Of a stretch of DNA of 64,000 nucleotides, positions 36,265 through 44,752 are shown piece after piece. Where the stretch lies: positions 24,098 through 88,097 of the forward strand of contig CAXTVI010000018.1 in assembly GCA_964247695.1 (NCBI GenBank). Direction: 5' to 3'. Below the pieces are notes generated by a model. That model had not been told where the DNA came from and made no database searches. It was given only the letters and a program-made list of their open reading frames with translations. The DNA comes from Lichenicoccus sp964247695 (lineage in GTDB: Bacteria; Pseudomonadota; Alphaproteobacteria; Acetobacterales; Acetobacteraceae). Position 1 is the stretch's first letter, and every line of letters begins with the position of its first letter. Made by a program: the position numbers and the translations under genes.

Positions 36265-37134
36265 CTACCAGACCAGCGACGGGATCGTCGCGACCGGAGC
36301 CAGCCCTGCGCTGCGCGCTTCGGTTTCGGCCAGCGCGTTGTTGTTGCCGATCAGCTCGGCATGGATACCGCCCAGCACCCAGCACGAGGCGATGCTGGCT
36401 GCCTTGGCGCCGGCGATATCGGTCGCCAGCGCATCCCCGATCGCCAGCACGCGTTCCCGTGGCACCCCGAGCATCGTCCGGACCTGCTCATAGACTTCGG
36501 GATACGGCTTGCCGATGGAGCGCACGCGGCCGCCGAGCTGCGCATAGGCGCTCGCGAGCAACCCGGCGCAGATGATCCGGTGGCCGCCTCGGACGATCTC
36601 GAGGTCAGGGTTCGCGCACAGCATCGGGACGCCGGCGGCGGCACTGGCTCGCAGCAGCGGCATGTGGACCGCCAGGACGTCATCGGCCGCATCGTCGTCC
36701 GGGCCGGTATTGAGCAGCAGGTCGGCATCCGCCGGATCGGTCACGATCTCCAGGTCCAGGCCCTGGTAGAGATTGGCGTCCTTCTGCGGCCCGAGATGCA
36801 GGACCCGGCGGCCGATCGCCCCGATCCAAGGGTCCGCCCGGTGCTCCAGGAGAGCACGCGTCGCCTCGCCGCTGGTCAGGATGCCGTCATAGCTGTCATC
36901 CGGCAGACCCATGCGTTGCAGGCCCTCCCGCACCGGGCCCACCCGACGCGGCGCATTGGAGAGCAGCACGACCCGGCGGCCGGCGTCCCGTAACCGCAGC
37001 AGGCAGTCGATCGCGCCTGGATATGGCGTCAGGCCGTCATGCACGACCCCCCAAAGATCCACGATGTAGCCGTCGAACTCCGGGGCGATCGCGGCGAGGT
37101 GGTCGAGGTGGCGTATGGCTGGCAGCGGGCTCAC
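36265..37134 (-). CDS. TIGR01459-type HAD-superfamily hydrolase
   Basis: A 289-residue subclass IIA HAD hydrolase. The first motif appears as GYIVDLWGVVHDGLTPYPGA, where the second Asp of DxD is replaced by Trp-Gly as in this subfamily; the Ser/Thr motif is VVLLSNAPRR, and the late GKPYPEVYEQV and AIGDALATDIAGAKAA give Lys and acidic motifs. Members resemble NagD and 4-nitrophenyl phosphatases; the substrate is unknown. GTG at 37134 overlaps the pyrD stop by 4 bp. Confidence 0.87.
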   Translation of the reverse strand: MSPLPAIRHLDHLAAIAPEFDGYIVDLWGVVHDGLTPYPGAIDCLLRLRDAGRRVVLLSNAPRRVGPVREGLQRMGLPDDSYDGILTSGEATRALLEHRADPWIGAIGRRVLHLGPQKDANLYQGLDLEIVTDPADADLLLNTGPDDDAADDVLAVHMPLLRASAAAGVPMLCANPDLEIVRGGHRIICAGLLASAYAQLGGRVRSIGKPYPEVYEQVRTMLGVPRERVLAIGDALATDIAGAKAASIASCWVLGGIHAELIGNNNALAETEARSAGLAPVATIPSLVW

Positions 37135-38174
37135 AGGGCGGCTCCCTTCGCATCGGCAAGGCGGCTCAGGCCCTGCTGGCGCAGCAGCGCCGTCAGGTCG
37201 CGCAGCAGGCGCTGCACCAGCGCCGGCCCCTGCAGCACGAAGCCGGTATAGATCTGCACCAGGTCGGCGCCGGCCCGGACCTTGTCCAGCACATCCTGTG
37301 CCGTCGCAATGCCGCCGCACCCGACCAGGGCCAGCCGCCCGTTCGCGAGGCGCGCCACCGTGGCCAGAATCGCCGTGCTGCGCGCGCGCAGCGGCTCGCC
37401 GGACAGGCCACCCGCCTCTCCGGCATGGCCGGACCGCAGCCAGTCCGGACGCGCCAGCGTGGTGTTGGAGACGATCAGCCCGTCCGCGCCGCCGGCGATG
37501 ACCGCCTCGACGATGCCCTCGATGCTGCCGGGATCGAGGTCCGGCGAGAGCTTGACCAGCAGCGGCCGCCGCGTGCGACGCGCCGGTGCGATCGCGGCGA
37601 GCAGTGCTGCAAGACGGTCCGCCTGTTGCAGGTCACGCAGCCCCGGCGTGTTCGGCGACGACAGGTTGATCACCAGGTAGTCGACGAGGGGCGACGCCGC
37701 CTGCACCAGCATTGGGTAGTCCTCGAGGGGCGCGGCGCCCTGCTTGTTGATGCCGAGGTTGAGCCCGACCGGCACGCCAGGCATCCGCCGGAGCCGGGCC
37801 AGCCGGGTGAGTGCCGCGTCGATGCCGTGATTGTTGAAGCCCATGCGGTTGATGATGGCGCGGTCCTCGGCCAGCCGGTACAGACGCGGCCGCGGGTTGC
37901 CCGGCTGCGGCAGCGGCGTCACCGTACCGGCTTCGACGAAGCCGAACCCGAGGCGCGCCAGCGGCCGGATCACCCTGGCGTCCTTGTCGAAGCCGGCGGC
38001 CATGCCGATCGGATTGCGGAACCGCAGGCCCATTGTCTCCACCGCGAGCGCCGGGTCGTGCCGGCCGGCTTCGTGTCCGCCGAGGCCGAGTAGCAGCCCG
38101 GCGGTCGCGGCCTGGTGCGCCCGCTCCGGATCGAGCCGGTGCAGCAGGGTCGTGGCGAGCGAGTTGATCAGCAT
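37131..38174 (-). CDS. pyrD: dihydroorotate dehydrogenase (quinone), class 2
   Basis: A 347-residue membrane-associated flavoenzyme of pyrimidine synthesis. The N-terminal helix HRLDPERAHQAATAGLLLGL is the quinone-tunnel segment of class 2. FMN and substrate motifs include NPIGMAAGFDKDA, INRMGFNN, GLNLGINK and the catalytic Ser in VINLSSPNTPGLRDLQ. VKLSPDLD and GLIVSNTTLARP also fit. The HAD gene overlaps its stop. Start ATG at 38174 is well placed relative to the family N-terminus. Confidence 0.95.
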   Translation of the reverse strand: MLINSLATTLLHRLDPERAHQAATAGLLLGLGGHEAGRHDPALAVETMGLRFRNPIGMAAGFDKDARVIRPLARLGFGFVEAGTVTPLPQPGNPRPRLYRLAEDRAIINRMGFNNHGIDAALTRLARLRRMPGVPVGLNLGINKQGAAPLEDYPMLVQAASPLVDYLVINLSSPNTPGLRDLQQADRLAALLAAIAPARRTRRPLLVKLSPDLDPGSIEGIVEAVIAGGADGLIVSNTTLARPDWLRSGHAGEAGGLSGEPLRARSTAILATVARLANGRLALVGCGGIATAQDVLDKVRAGADLVQIYTGFVLQGPALVQRLLRDLTALLRQQGLSRLADAKGAAL

Positions 38175-38273
38175 TGTCCCCTCGTGCCGCAAGCCGGCCG
38201 AAGATGGAAGGCGCACTCTGCTGCGAAGTGCGGGCCCTTGCCTTGCCGGGGCAACGGCACGATCTTGCGGCGC

Positions 38274-38489
38274 ATGTGGGACGAGCCCTACCTCGAGACA
38301 TGCTGCCGCTCTGCCTTGCACCGGCTGACGCTGGTCGGGCCGGTCGGTCGGCCGCCCGACCTGAAGGACGGCCCGTGCCTCGAGCGGCTGACCGACATGG
38401 GGCTGGCCGAGGCACGGCCGGACCGGCGCTACGCGATCACCGGCCAGGGTATCCGGCGGCATGCCCGGGAGATCCTCAAGGCGTCCTAG
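38274..38489 (+). CDS. small winged-helix-like hypothetical protein
   Basis: A 71-residue product, MWDEPYLETCCRSALHRLTL..., ending LTDMGLAEARPDRRYAITGQGIRRHAREIL. The second half reads like the recognition helix and wing of a small winged-helix domain. No family is certain. It lies 12 bp before the HTH/S24-type regulator, so the two are probably one unit. Longer upstream frames overlap pyrD antisense and are not credible. Confidence 0.6.
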   Translation: MWDEPYLETCCRSALHRLTLVGPVGRPPDLKDGPCLERLTDMGLAEARPDRRYAITGQGIRRHAREILKAS

Positions 38490-38501
38490 GGAGGCATCCG
38501 C

Positions 38502-39170
38502 ATGACGCACGAGGATGTCTGGCGCGCGCTCGATACCTTGGCCGCCGAGAAGGGCCTGTCGCCCTCGGGACTGGCGCGCGCGGCCGGGCTGGATCCGACC
38601 GCGTTCAACCGCTCCAAGCGCGCCACGCCGCACGGTCGGCTACGCTGGCCGAGCACCGAGAGCCTGAGCCGGGTGCTGGCCGCCACCGGGGCAACGCTGG
38701 AGAACTTCACGGCGCTGGTCGGCGGCGCGCGGGCGCTCAGTTCGGGACGTCCGGTGCGTGGCATGCGCAGGCTGCGGCTGCTGGCCTACTCGAGCCTGGG
38801 CGAGGACGGTTCGGTGCCGGATTACGGCGAGGAGACCACGATCCCGATCCAGGCCGATCCGGGCACCTATGCCATCCGGCTGGACACCGACGCCTTCGAG
38901 CCGTCGCTGCGCGAGGGTGCCCTGCTGATCACCTCGCCGGACCAGCCGGTTGCCGCCGGCGACCGTGTGCTGCTCCGGCTGCTGGAGCCTGCTGGGGAAG
39001 ATGGGTTCCCCGTCATCGCCGGCCCGTCGCACCCTGCGATCCTCGGCCTGCTGACCGCCGCCGGCGGCCGACGGATCGAGCTCCTGACACTCGACCGGGC
39101 CAGCCGCCGCATGGAGCTCGAGACCGCGCAGGTCGGCTGGATGCACCGCATCGGCTGGGTTGGCCTGTGA
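38502..39170 (+). CDS. HTH regulator with degenerate S24 (LexA/CI-like) domain
   Basis: A 222-residue protein. Residues 1-75 are an XRE-type DNA-binding domain (GLSPSGLARAAGLDPTAFNRSKR). Residues about 95-220 align with the S24 peptidase fold, but where the family has the nucleophile motif GDSM this protein reads TDAF (129-132), putting Ala131 in the Ser position. The later catalytic Lys is also not recognisable, while GDRVLLRL is kept. It therefore probably cannot self-cleave and acts as a stable repressor or dimer module. It converges on the MFS gene with a 6-bp gap. Confidence 0.8.
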   Translation: MTHEDVWRALDTLAAEKGLSPSGLARAAGLDPTAFNRSKRATPHGRLRWPSTESLSRVLAATGATLENFTALVGGARALSSGRPVRGMRRLRLLAYSSLGEDGSVPDYGEETTIPIQADPGTYAIRLDTDAFEPSLREGALLITSPDQPVAAGDRVLLRLLEPAGEDGFPVIAGPSHPAILGLLTAAGGRRIELLTLDRASRRMELETAQVGWMHRIGWVGL

Positions 39171-39176
39171 TCCGTG

Positions 39177-40442
39177 TCACTCCGCGGCCCGCAGGCGGTC
39201 GTGGCCCATGCGCACGTCGCGCGCTTCGCGTCCCACCGAAACCAGCAGCGTGATCACCAGGGCGGCGAGGCCGACGACGCAGGCCATCGCCGGCCCGATG
39301 CCGGTGCCGAGGCGTCCGGCCAGCCAGACTTGGATGTTGGCGTTCGGCGACGCGAGCAGGTTGCCGAGCTGGTACACCGCGCCGGGGAATGTCGCCCGGA
39401 TCGCGATCGGCGAGATCTCGTTCAGGTAGGCCGGCACCACGCCCCAGGCCCCCTGCACGCAGACCTGGATCAGGAAGCCGCCCAGCGCCAGCCATACGAG
39501 GCCGTGCGAGAAGATCCAGAGCGGGATCACCGGGATGGCCAGCATCGCCAGGATGCCGATCGCCCAGCGCCGTCCGATCCGCTGCGACAGCAGGCCGGTG
39601 CACAGGCCGCCGACGATCGCGCCGAGGTTGAAGATGATCATGATCAGCGTGATGGCGTTGTGCGACAGGTGCTGCTGGCGGCCCAGGAACAGCTTCGGAT
39701 ACAGGTCCTGCGAGCCGTGCGAAAAAAAGTTGAAGCCCATCATCAGGCAGATCGCGAAGACCGACAGGCCGAGATGCTGGCGCAGCACCGCGAGCAGTGG
39801 CTGGCGGTGGATGGTCTCGTCGCGCGCCAGCCAGTCCGGGCTCTCGGGCACGCTGCGGCGGATATACAGCACCAGCAGCGCCGGCAGCGCGCCGACGATG
39901 AACATGCCGCGCCAGCCGATCAGCGGCTCGGCCAGGAACAGCAGCGAGGCCAGCAGGTAGCCGGTCGGATAGCCGGTCTGCAGCAGGCCGGACACCAGGC
40001 CACGCCAGCGCCCGGGAATGCTCTCCATGACCAGCGAGGCGCCGACGCCCCACTCGCCGCCCATCGCGATGCCGTACAGGCCTCGCAGGATCAGGAATAT
40101 CGTGAAGCTCGGCGCAAAGCCGGATAGCAGTTCGAGCACCGCGTAGCAAAGCACGTTGATCATCATGGTCGGCCGCCGTCCGAAACGGTCGGCGAGCCGG
40201 CCGAACAGCAGGGCGCCGAGAAATCGGCAGGCCAGGGTCAGGGTGATGGCGAAGGCCGTCGCCGAGATCGGTACGCCGAAGCTGCGCGCGACGCTGTCCA
40301 GCACGAACGCCATGATGAAGAAATCGAATGCGTCCAGCATCCAGCCGAGATAGCAGGCGGCGACGACGTGCCAGGCTGCGCGATCGGGGCCCGCGCGATC
40401 GGGGACTGGCCGCCCGGCCCCGGCTTGCGTTGCGTTAGTCAT
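39177..40442 (-). CDS. MFS transporter, SHS/sugar-acid type
   Basis: A 421-residue inner-membrane carrier with twelve predicted helices. MFS signatures are visible: GRLADRFGRRPTMM after helix 2, GLYGIAMGGEWGVGASLVME in helix 4-5 and GLLSQRIGRRWAIG in the second half. The MGGEWGVGASLVMESIPGRWRG block is typical of the SHS/AAHS lineage, which moves lactate, pyruvate or aromatic acids with protons. The actual substrate is not determined. It is divergent from the peptidase operon. Confidence 0.85.
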   Translation of the reverse strand: MTNATQAGAGRPVPDRAGPDRAAWHVVAACYLGWMLDAFDFFIMAFVLDSVARSFGVPISATAFAITLTLACRFLGALLFGRLADRFGRRPTMMINVLCYAVLELLSGFAPSFTIFLILRGLYGIAMGGEWGVGASLVMESIPGRWRGLVSGLLQTGYPTGYLLASLLFLAEPLIGWRGMFIVGALPALLVLYIRRSVPESPDWLARDETIHRQPLLAVLRQHLGLSVFAICLMMGFNFFSHGSQDLYPKLFLGRQQHLSHNAITLIMIIFNLGAIVGGLCTGLLSQRIGRRWAIGILAMLAIPVIPLWIFSHGLVWLALGGFLIQVCVQGAWGVVPAYLNEISPIAIRATFPGAVYQLGNLLASPNANIQVWLAGRLGTGIGPAMACVVGLAALVITLLVSVGREARDVRMGHDRLRAAE

Positions 40443-40602
40443 GCTCGGGCGCGTCCTTCACCGTTCGGTCTTTGACCGCACCATAATCATCCTGCGCCAC
40501 CCGGCAATCGGCTGGGCCAGAGACAACAAACGGGGGAGGCCGGAGGTTTACGGGCCGTTGTGGACAGGCAATCGTTCACCAGTCTTGAACAACAGGATCA
40601 CG

Positions 40603-42723
40603 ATGTCCGTTCTGCGAGCAGCCTTGCGATGCTTCCTGGCTTTGGGATCTGTCATCCCGCTCGCCGCCGCCGCGTCGCCGCCCGCCCCGCCGGCGTGGCT
40701 CTCCGAGATCAACGGCGCGCAGGCGATGCAATGGGTGCGTGGCGAGAACCGGCGCAGCCTCGGCATCCTGCGGCACGACCCGCGCTACGCCGGGTTCCAT
40801 GCCCAGGCGCTGGCGCTGGCCCAGGCGCATGACCGCATTCCGGCACCGGAACCGATCGGCGGCCAGATCTATAATTTCTGGCAGGACGCAGCGCACGTGC
40901 GCGGGATCTGGCGGCGCACGACGCTCGCCTCCTATCGCGGCTCGCTGCCGCACTGGCAGACCGTCATCGACCTCGATGCCCTGGCGCACCGCGAGCACGC
41001 GAACTGGGTCTGGAAAGGCGCCGACTGCGCGGCGCCGCGGGAACGGCTGTGCCTGATCAGCCTGTCGGACGGAGGCGAGGACGCGGATACCGAGCGCGAG
41101 TTCGATCTAAGCCGCGGAAAGTTCGTCGCAGCCTCGGCCGGTGGCTTCGACCTGCCCCGCAGCAAGCAGGATGTCGACTGGCAAGACGAGGCCACGCTTC
41201 TGGTCGCCCGCGACTGGGGGCCGGGAACCATGACCGACTCCGGCTATCCGTTCGTGGTGAAGCAGCTCGCGCGCGGAAAGCCCATAACCGCGGCCGTCGA
41301 GACCTTCCGCGGCGCCAGCCACGATGTCGGCGTCGCGCCGGAGACCTTCGTGGACGGCGACGGCAACCGCGTCTCGCTGGTCGAGCGCGACATCAGTTTC
41401 TTCGAAAAGGAGTACGTGCAGATCGTCCCCGGCGGCATCAGGCGCCTCGATCTGCCGCCACGGGCCAGCGTCAAGGGGCTGGTCGCCGGCCGGCTGCTGG
41501 TCAGGATCGAGCAGGCCTGGAGCCCGCGAACCGGTACACCGGTTCCGGCCGGCGCGCTGGTTTCGATCGATCCCGCACATCCGGAGCGGGCGCCGGAACT
41601 GGTCTTCGCACCGGGACCGCGCCAGACCGTGGACAGTGTTGGCGTGACCGGACATGCGGTGGTGGCGGCCATCTATGACAATGTCAGAGGCCAGGGCCGG
41701 GTGTTCACACCCACGGAACAAGGCTGGAGCGCACGGCGCCTCGCACTGCCTGCCGACATCGGCATAAATGTCGCGGCCGCCTCGTCGCGCGACGACCATG
41801 CCTTCCTCGCCGTCACCGGCTTCCTCGACCCGAACACGCTCTGGCTGGTCGACGCCGCATCGACGACGGCAACCCGGCTCAAGGCGTTGCCGGCGCAGTT
41901 CGATGCCAGCCCCTACATCGTCGAGCAGTTCGAGGCAAAATCGAGCGACGGCACCCGGGTCCCGTATTTCGTCGTGCGCCGCCGCGACATGAAGCTCGAC
42001 GGCAGCAACCCGACCGAACTGTATGCCTATGGCGGGTTCGAGGTCTCGATGACGCCGAGATACGCGCCCACCCTGGGAAGGCTCTGGCTCGACCATGGCG
42101 GCGTCTATGTGCTTGCGAACATACGCGGGGGCGGCGAGTTCGGGCCGGACTGGCACCAGGCCGCGCTCAAGACCAACAGGCAGCGCGCGTTCGACGATTT
42201 CGCCGCGGTCGGACGCGATATCGTGGCGCGCGGCATTACCTCGGCGCGGCGTCTCGGTATACGCGGCGGCTCGAACGGCGGCCTGCTGATGGGAGTCGAG
42301 TTCACCCAGCATCCGGAACTCTGGCACGCGGCAATCATCGAGGTGCCACTGCTCGACATGCTGCATTTCGAGACGATGGCGGCGGGCGCCTCCTGGGTCG
42401 CGGAATATGGCAGCGTCTCGATCCCGGCGCAGCGCGCGTTCCTCGCCCGCATCTCGCCGCTGCAGAACCTGAAGGCGGCACGGGATCTCCCGCCTGGCGT
42501 TGCCTATCCGGAACCCTTCATCTTTACCACCACCAAGGATGATCGCGTCGGGCCGGTGCATGCGCGGCGTTTCGCCTGGACGATGCAGAAACTCCATCTG
42601 CCGTTCCTGTATTACGAGGAGACCGAGGGCGGCCATGCGGCCGGCGCGAACCTTCGCGAGGTCGCTGCGGAACAGGCGCTCGAATACACCTACCTGTCCC
42701 GCAAGCTGATGCCGGACCACTAG
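40603..42723 (+). CDS. secreted prolyl oligopeptidase family serine peptidase (S9A)
   Basis: A 706-residue enzyme with a signal peptide (SVLRAALRCFLALGSVIPLAAAA). The N-terminal half is the beta-propeller (blades start near residue 60). The C-terminal alpha/beta hydrolase carries the Ser in GGSNGGLLMG (Ser557), the Asp in DDRVGP (646-647) and His678 in GGHAAGA. IRGGGEFGPDWHQAALKTNRQRAFDDF is characteristic of S9A. Periplasmic proline-specific peptide cleavage is inferred. An AGGA site precedes the ATG at 40603. It leads an operon with the next two genes. Confidence 0.9.
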   Translation: MSVLRAALRCFLALGSVIPLAAAASPPAPPAWLSEINGAQAMQWVRGENRRSLGILRHDPRYAGFHAQALALAQAHDRIPAPEPIGGQIYNFWQDAAHVRGIWRRTTLASYRGSLPHWQTVIDLDALAHREHANWVWKGADCAAPRERLCLISLSDGGEDADTEREFDLSRGKFVAASAGGFDLPRSKQDVDWQDEATLLVARDWGPGTMTDSGYPFVVKQLARGKPITAAVETFRGASHDVGVAPETFVDGDGNRVSLVERDISFFEKEYVQIVPGGIRRLDLPPRASVKGLVAGRLLVRIEQAWSPRTGTPVPAGALVSIDPAHPERAPELVFAPGPRQTVDSVGVTGHAVVAAIYDNVRGQGRVFTPTEQGWSARRLALPADIGINVAAASSRDDHAFLAVTGFLDPNTLWLVDAASTTATRLKALPAQFDASPYIVEQFEAKSSDGTRVPYFVVRRRDMKLDGSNPTELYAYGGFEVSMTPRYAPTLGRLWLDHGGVYVLANIRGGGEFGPDWHQAALKTNRQRAFDDFAAVGRDIVARGITSARRLGIRGGSNGGLLMGVEFTQHPELWHAAIIEVPLLDMLHFETMAAGASWVAEYGSVSIPAQRAFLARISPLQNLKAARDLPPGVAYPEPFIFTTTKDDRVGPVHARRFAWTMQKLHLPFLYYEETEGGHAAGANLREVAAEQALEYTYLSRKLMPDH

Positions 42724-42735
42724 CGGAGTTCAAGC

Positions 42736-43710
42736 ATGGGCCTTCTCGTCGACGGCGTCTGGCAGGACAAGTGGTACGAAACCAGGGAAGGGCGCTTCGA
42801 GCGCGAGAGCAGCCGGTTCCGAGGCCAGGTGACGCCGGAAGGAGCCCCGTTGCCCGGAGAAAACTCCTCGGGCTTCAGGGCCGAGCCGCACCGCTACCAC
42901 CTCTATGTTTCCCTCGCCTGTCCCTGGGCGCACCGCACGCTCATCATGCGCCGCCTGAAAGGCCTCGAGGAAATGATCGGCCTGTCCGTGGTCCACTGGA
43001 TCATGGGCGAGCAGGGCTGGAGCTTCCAGGATGGTCCCGGCGTGATCCCCGATCCCGAGGGCGCCGCCTTCCTGCACCAGGTCTATACGCGTGCGAAGCC
43101 GGACTATACCGGCCGCGTCACCGTTCCGGTGCTCTGGGACCGGCAGCAGCGAACAATCGTTTCCAACGAGAGCTCCGAGATCCTGCGCATGCTCGGCTCG
43201 GCCTTCGATGACATCGGAGCGCGAGCGGGCGACTACAGGCCGGCGGCGCTGCGCGACGAGATCGACGCGCTGAACGCGCGCATCTACGAGACCGTCAATA
43301 ATGGCGTGTACAAGGCCGGTTTCGCCACCCGGCAGGAAGCCTACGAAGACGCCGTCCGTGCGCTGTTCGAAACCCTCGATTGGCTCGAGGCACGATTGTC
43401 GGCACGGATATTCCTGACCGGCGATACGCCGACCGAAGCCGATATCAGGCTGGTCACCACCCTGTTTCGCTTCGATGCGGTCTATGTCGGCCACTTCAAG
43501 TGCAACCTGCGCAGGCTCGCCGACTATCCGGAATTGTGGGACTACGCCCGGACCCTCTACCAGTGGCCCGGCATCGCGGACACGGTGAACTTCCATCATA
43601 TCAAGGGGCACTATTACGGCAGCCACCCCACCATAAACCCGAACCGGATCGTGCCGCTCGGGCCGCTCCTGGATTGGGACGCGCCGACCCGACGCTCCGG
43701 CGTCGGCTGA
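42736..43710 (+). CDS. glutathionyl-hydroquinone reductase (Xi-class GST)
   Basis: A 324-residue cytosolic enzyme that reduces glutathionyl-hydroquinones. The catalytic cysteine is Cys62 in ACPWAHRT. Class features include HWIMGEQGWSF, the long loop before DYTGRVTVPVLWDRQQRTIVSNESSEI, and the C-terminal GHFKCNLRRLADYPELWDYARTLYQWPG with HIKGHYYGSHPTINP. Length matches YqjG/EcM4. It sits 12 bp after the peptidase and 16 bp before the aldo/keto reductase, with a GGAG site. Confidence 0.93.
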   Translation: MGLLVDGVWQDKWYETREGRFERESSRFRGQVTPEGAPLPGENSSGFRAEPHRYHLYVSLACPWAHRTLIMRRLKGLEEMIGLSVVHWIMGEQGWSFQDGPGVIPDPEGAAFLHQVYTRAKPDYTGRVTVPVLWDRQQRTIVSNESSEILRMLGSAFDDIGARAGDYRPAALRDEIDALNARIYETVNNGVYKAGFATRQEAYEDAVRALFETLDWLEARLSARIFLTGDTPTEADIRLVTTLFRFDAVYVGHFKCNLRRLADYPELWDYARTLYQWPGIADTVNFHHIKGHYYGSHPTINPNRIVPLGPLLDWDAPTRRSGVG

Positions 43711-43726
43711 ACGGAGGATCGAGTTC

Positions 43727-44674
43727 ATGGAACTGCGTAATCTGGGCAGATCGGGGCTGCTCGTCTCGGCGGTCGGGCTGGGCTGCAACAATCTTGGCGG
43801 CCGGATCGACGATGCGGCCTCGCACCGGGTGGTCGAGGCGGCCCTCGATGCCGGCGTCACGCTGTTCGACGTCGCCGACATCTATGGCCGTGACTCGCAC
43901 TATGGCGCCTCGGAAGAAGCGCTCGGCGAGATCCTGGGCAGCCGTCGCAACGACATCGTGCTGGCGACGAAGTTCGGCATGAAGATGAATGACGCCGGCA
44001 CGCTGAAGGGCGCCTCGCGGCGCTACATCATGCAGGCGGTCGAGGCGAGCCTGCGCCGGCTGCGGACGGACTGGATCGATCTCTACCAGCTGCATGCCCC
44101 CGACCCGCTGACGCCGATCGAGGAAACCCTGCGCGCGCTCGACGATCTCGTACGATCAGGCAAGGTCCGCTACCTGGGCTGCTCGAACCTTCCCGCCTGG
44201 CAGGTGGTGCAGGCGGAGCATGTCGCGCGCGAGATCGGCAGCAGCCGCTTCGTGTCCTGCCAGGACGAGTTGTCGCTGATCACCGATGGCCCGAGGCGCA
44301 GCCTGCTGCCGGCGCTGGAGGCGTACGGGCTCGGGCTGCTGCCGTATTTCCCGCTGGCCAGCGGCTTGCTGACCGGAAAATACCGCCGTGGTGCCGCACC
44401 CCCCGCGGACAGCCGGTTCGGCCGCTTCGCCCGACTGGGCAACCCGTATCTCAACGACCGCAATTTCGATCGGGTGCAGCAACTCGAGGCGGTGGCGCGT
44501 GAGCACGGGCATAGCCTGATCGAGCTGGCCTTCGGCTGGCTGCGGGCGCTGGGCCCGGTTGCCAGCGTGATCGCCGGCGCCACCCGGCCGGAGCAGGTAC
44601 AGGCGAATGTCGCGGCGGGCGCCAAGCGGCTCGACGCCGCTACGTTGGCGGCTATCGAGGGCATTCTGGCCTGA
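43727..44674 (+). CDS. aldo/keto reductase
   Basis: A 315-residue NADPH-dependent TIM-barrel oxidoreductase. The catalytic tetrad is in place: Asp48, Tyr53 (FDVADIYG), Lys82 (LATKFG) and His123 (YQLHAPD). The late SVIAGATRPEQVQANV gives the cofactor phosphate site. The N-terminal RNLGRSGLLVSAVGLGCNNLGG places it with the general AKR/YghZ-like subset. Substrate is unknown. A GGAGG site lies upstream. It is the last gene of the peptidase-GHR-AKR operon and may help with quinone or aldehyde detoxification. Confidence 0.91.
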   Translation: MELRNLGRSGLLVSAVGLGCNNLGGRIDDAASHRVVEAALDAGVTLFDVADIYGRDSHYGASEEALGEILGSRRNDIVLATKFGMKMNDAGTLKGASRRYIMQAVEASLRRLRTDWIDLYQLHAPDPLTPIEETLRALDDLVRSGKVRYLGCSNLPAWQVVQAEHVAREIGSSRFVSCQDELSLITDGPRRSLLPALEAYGLGLLPYFPLASGLLTGKYRRGAAPPADSRFGRFARLGNPYLNDRNFDRVQQLEAVAREHGHSLIELAFGWLRALGPVASVIAGATRPEQVQANVAAGAKRLDAATLAAIEGILA

Positions 44675-44752
44675 TGACCGAAGCAGTATTTACGCAACCG
44701 TCTCAATAGGGCAACATCGTCCCACAAACATCGGAACTTTCAGCAATCCATC

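Noticed and set aside
35588..36385. Minus-strand frame continuing upstream from the small protein at 35318
   Set aside because: This part is antisense to yqgE, is Ser/Arg-rich and shows no conserved features.
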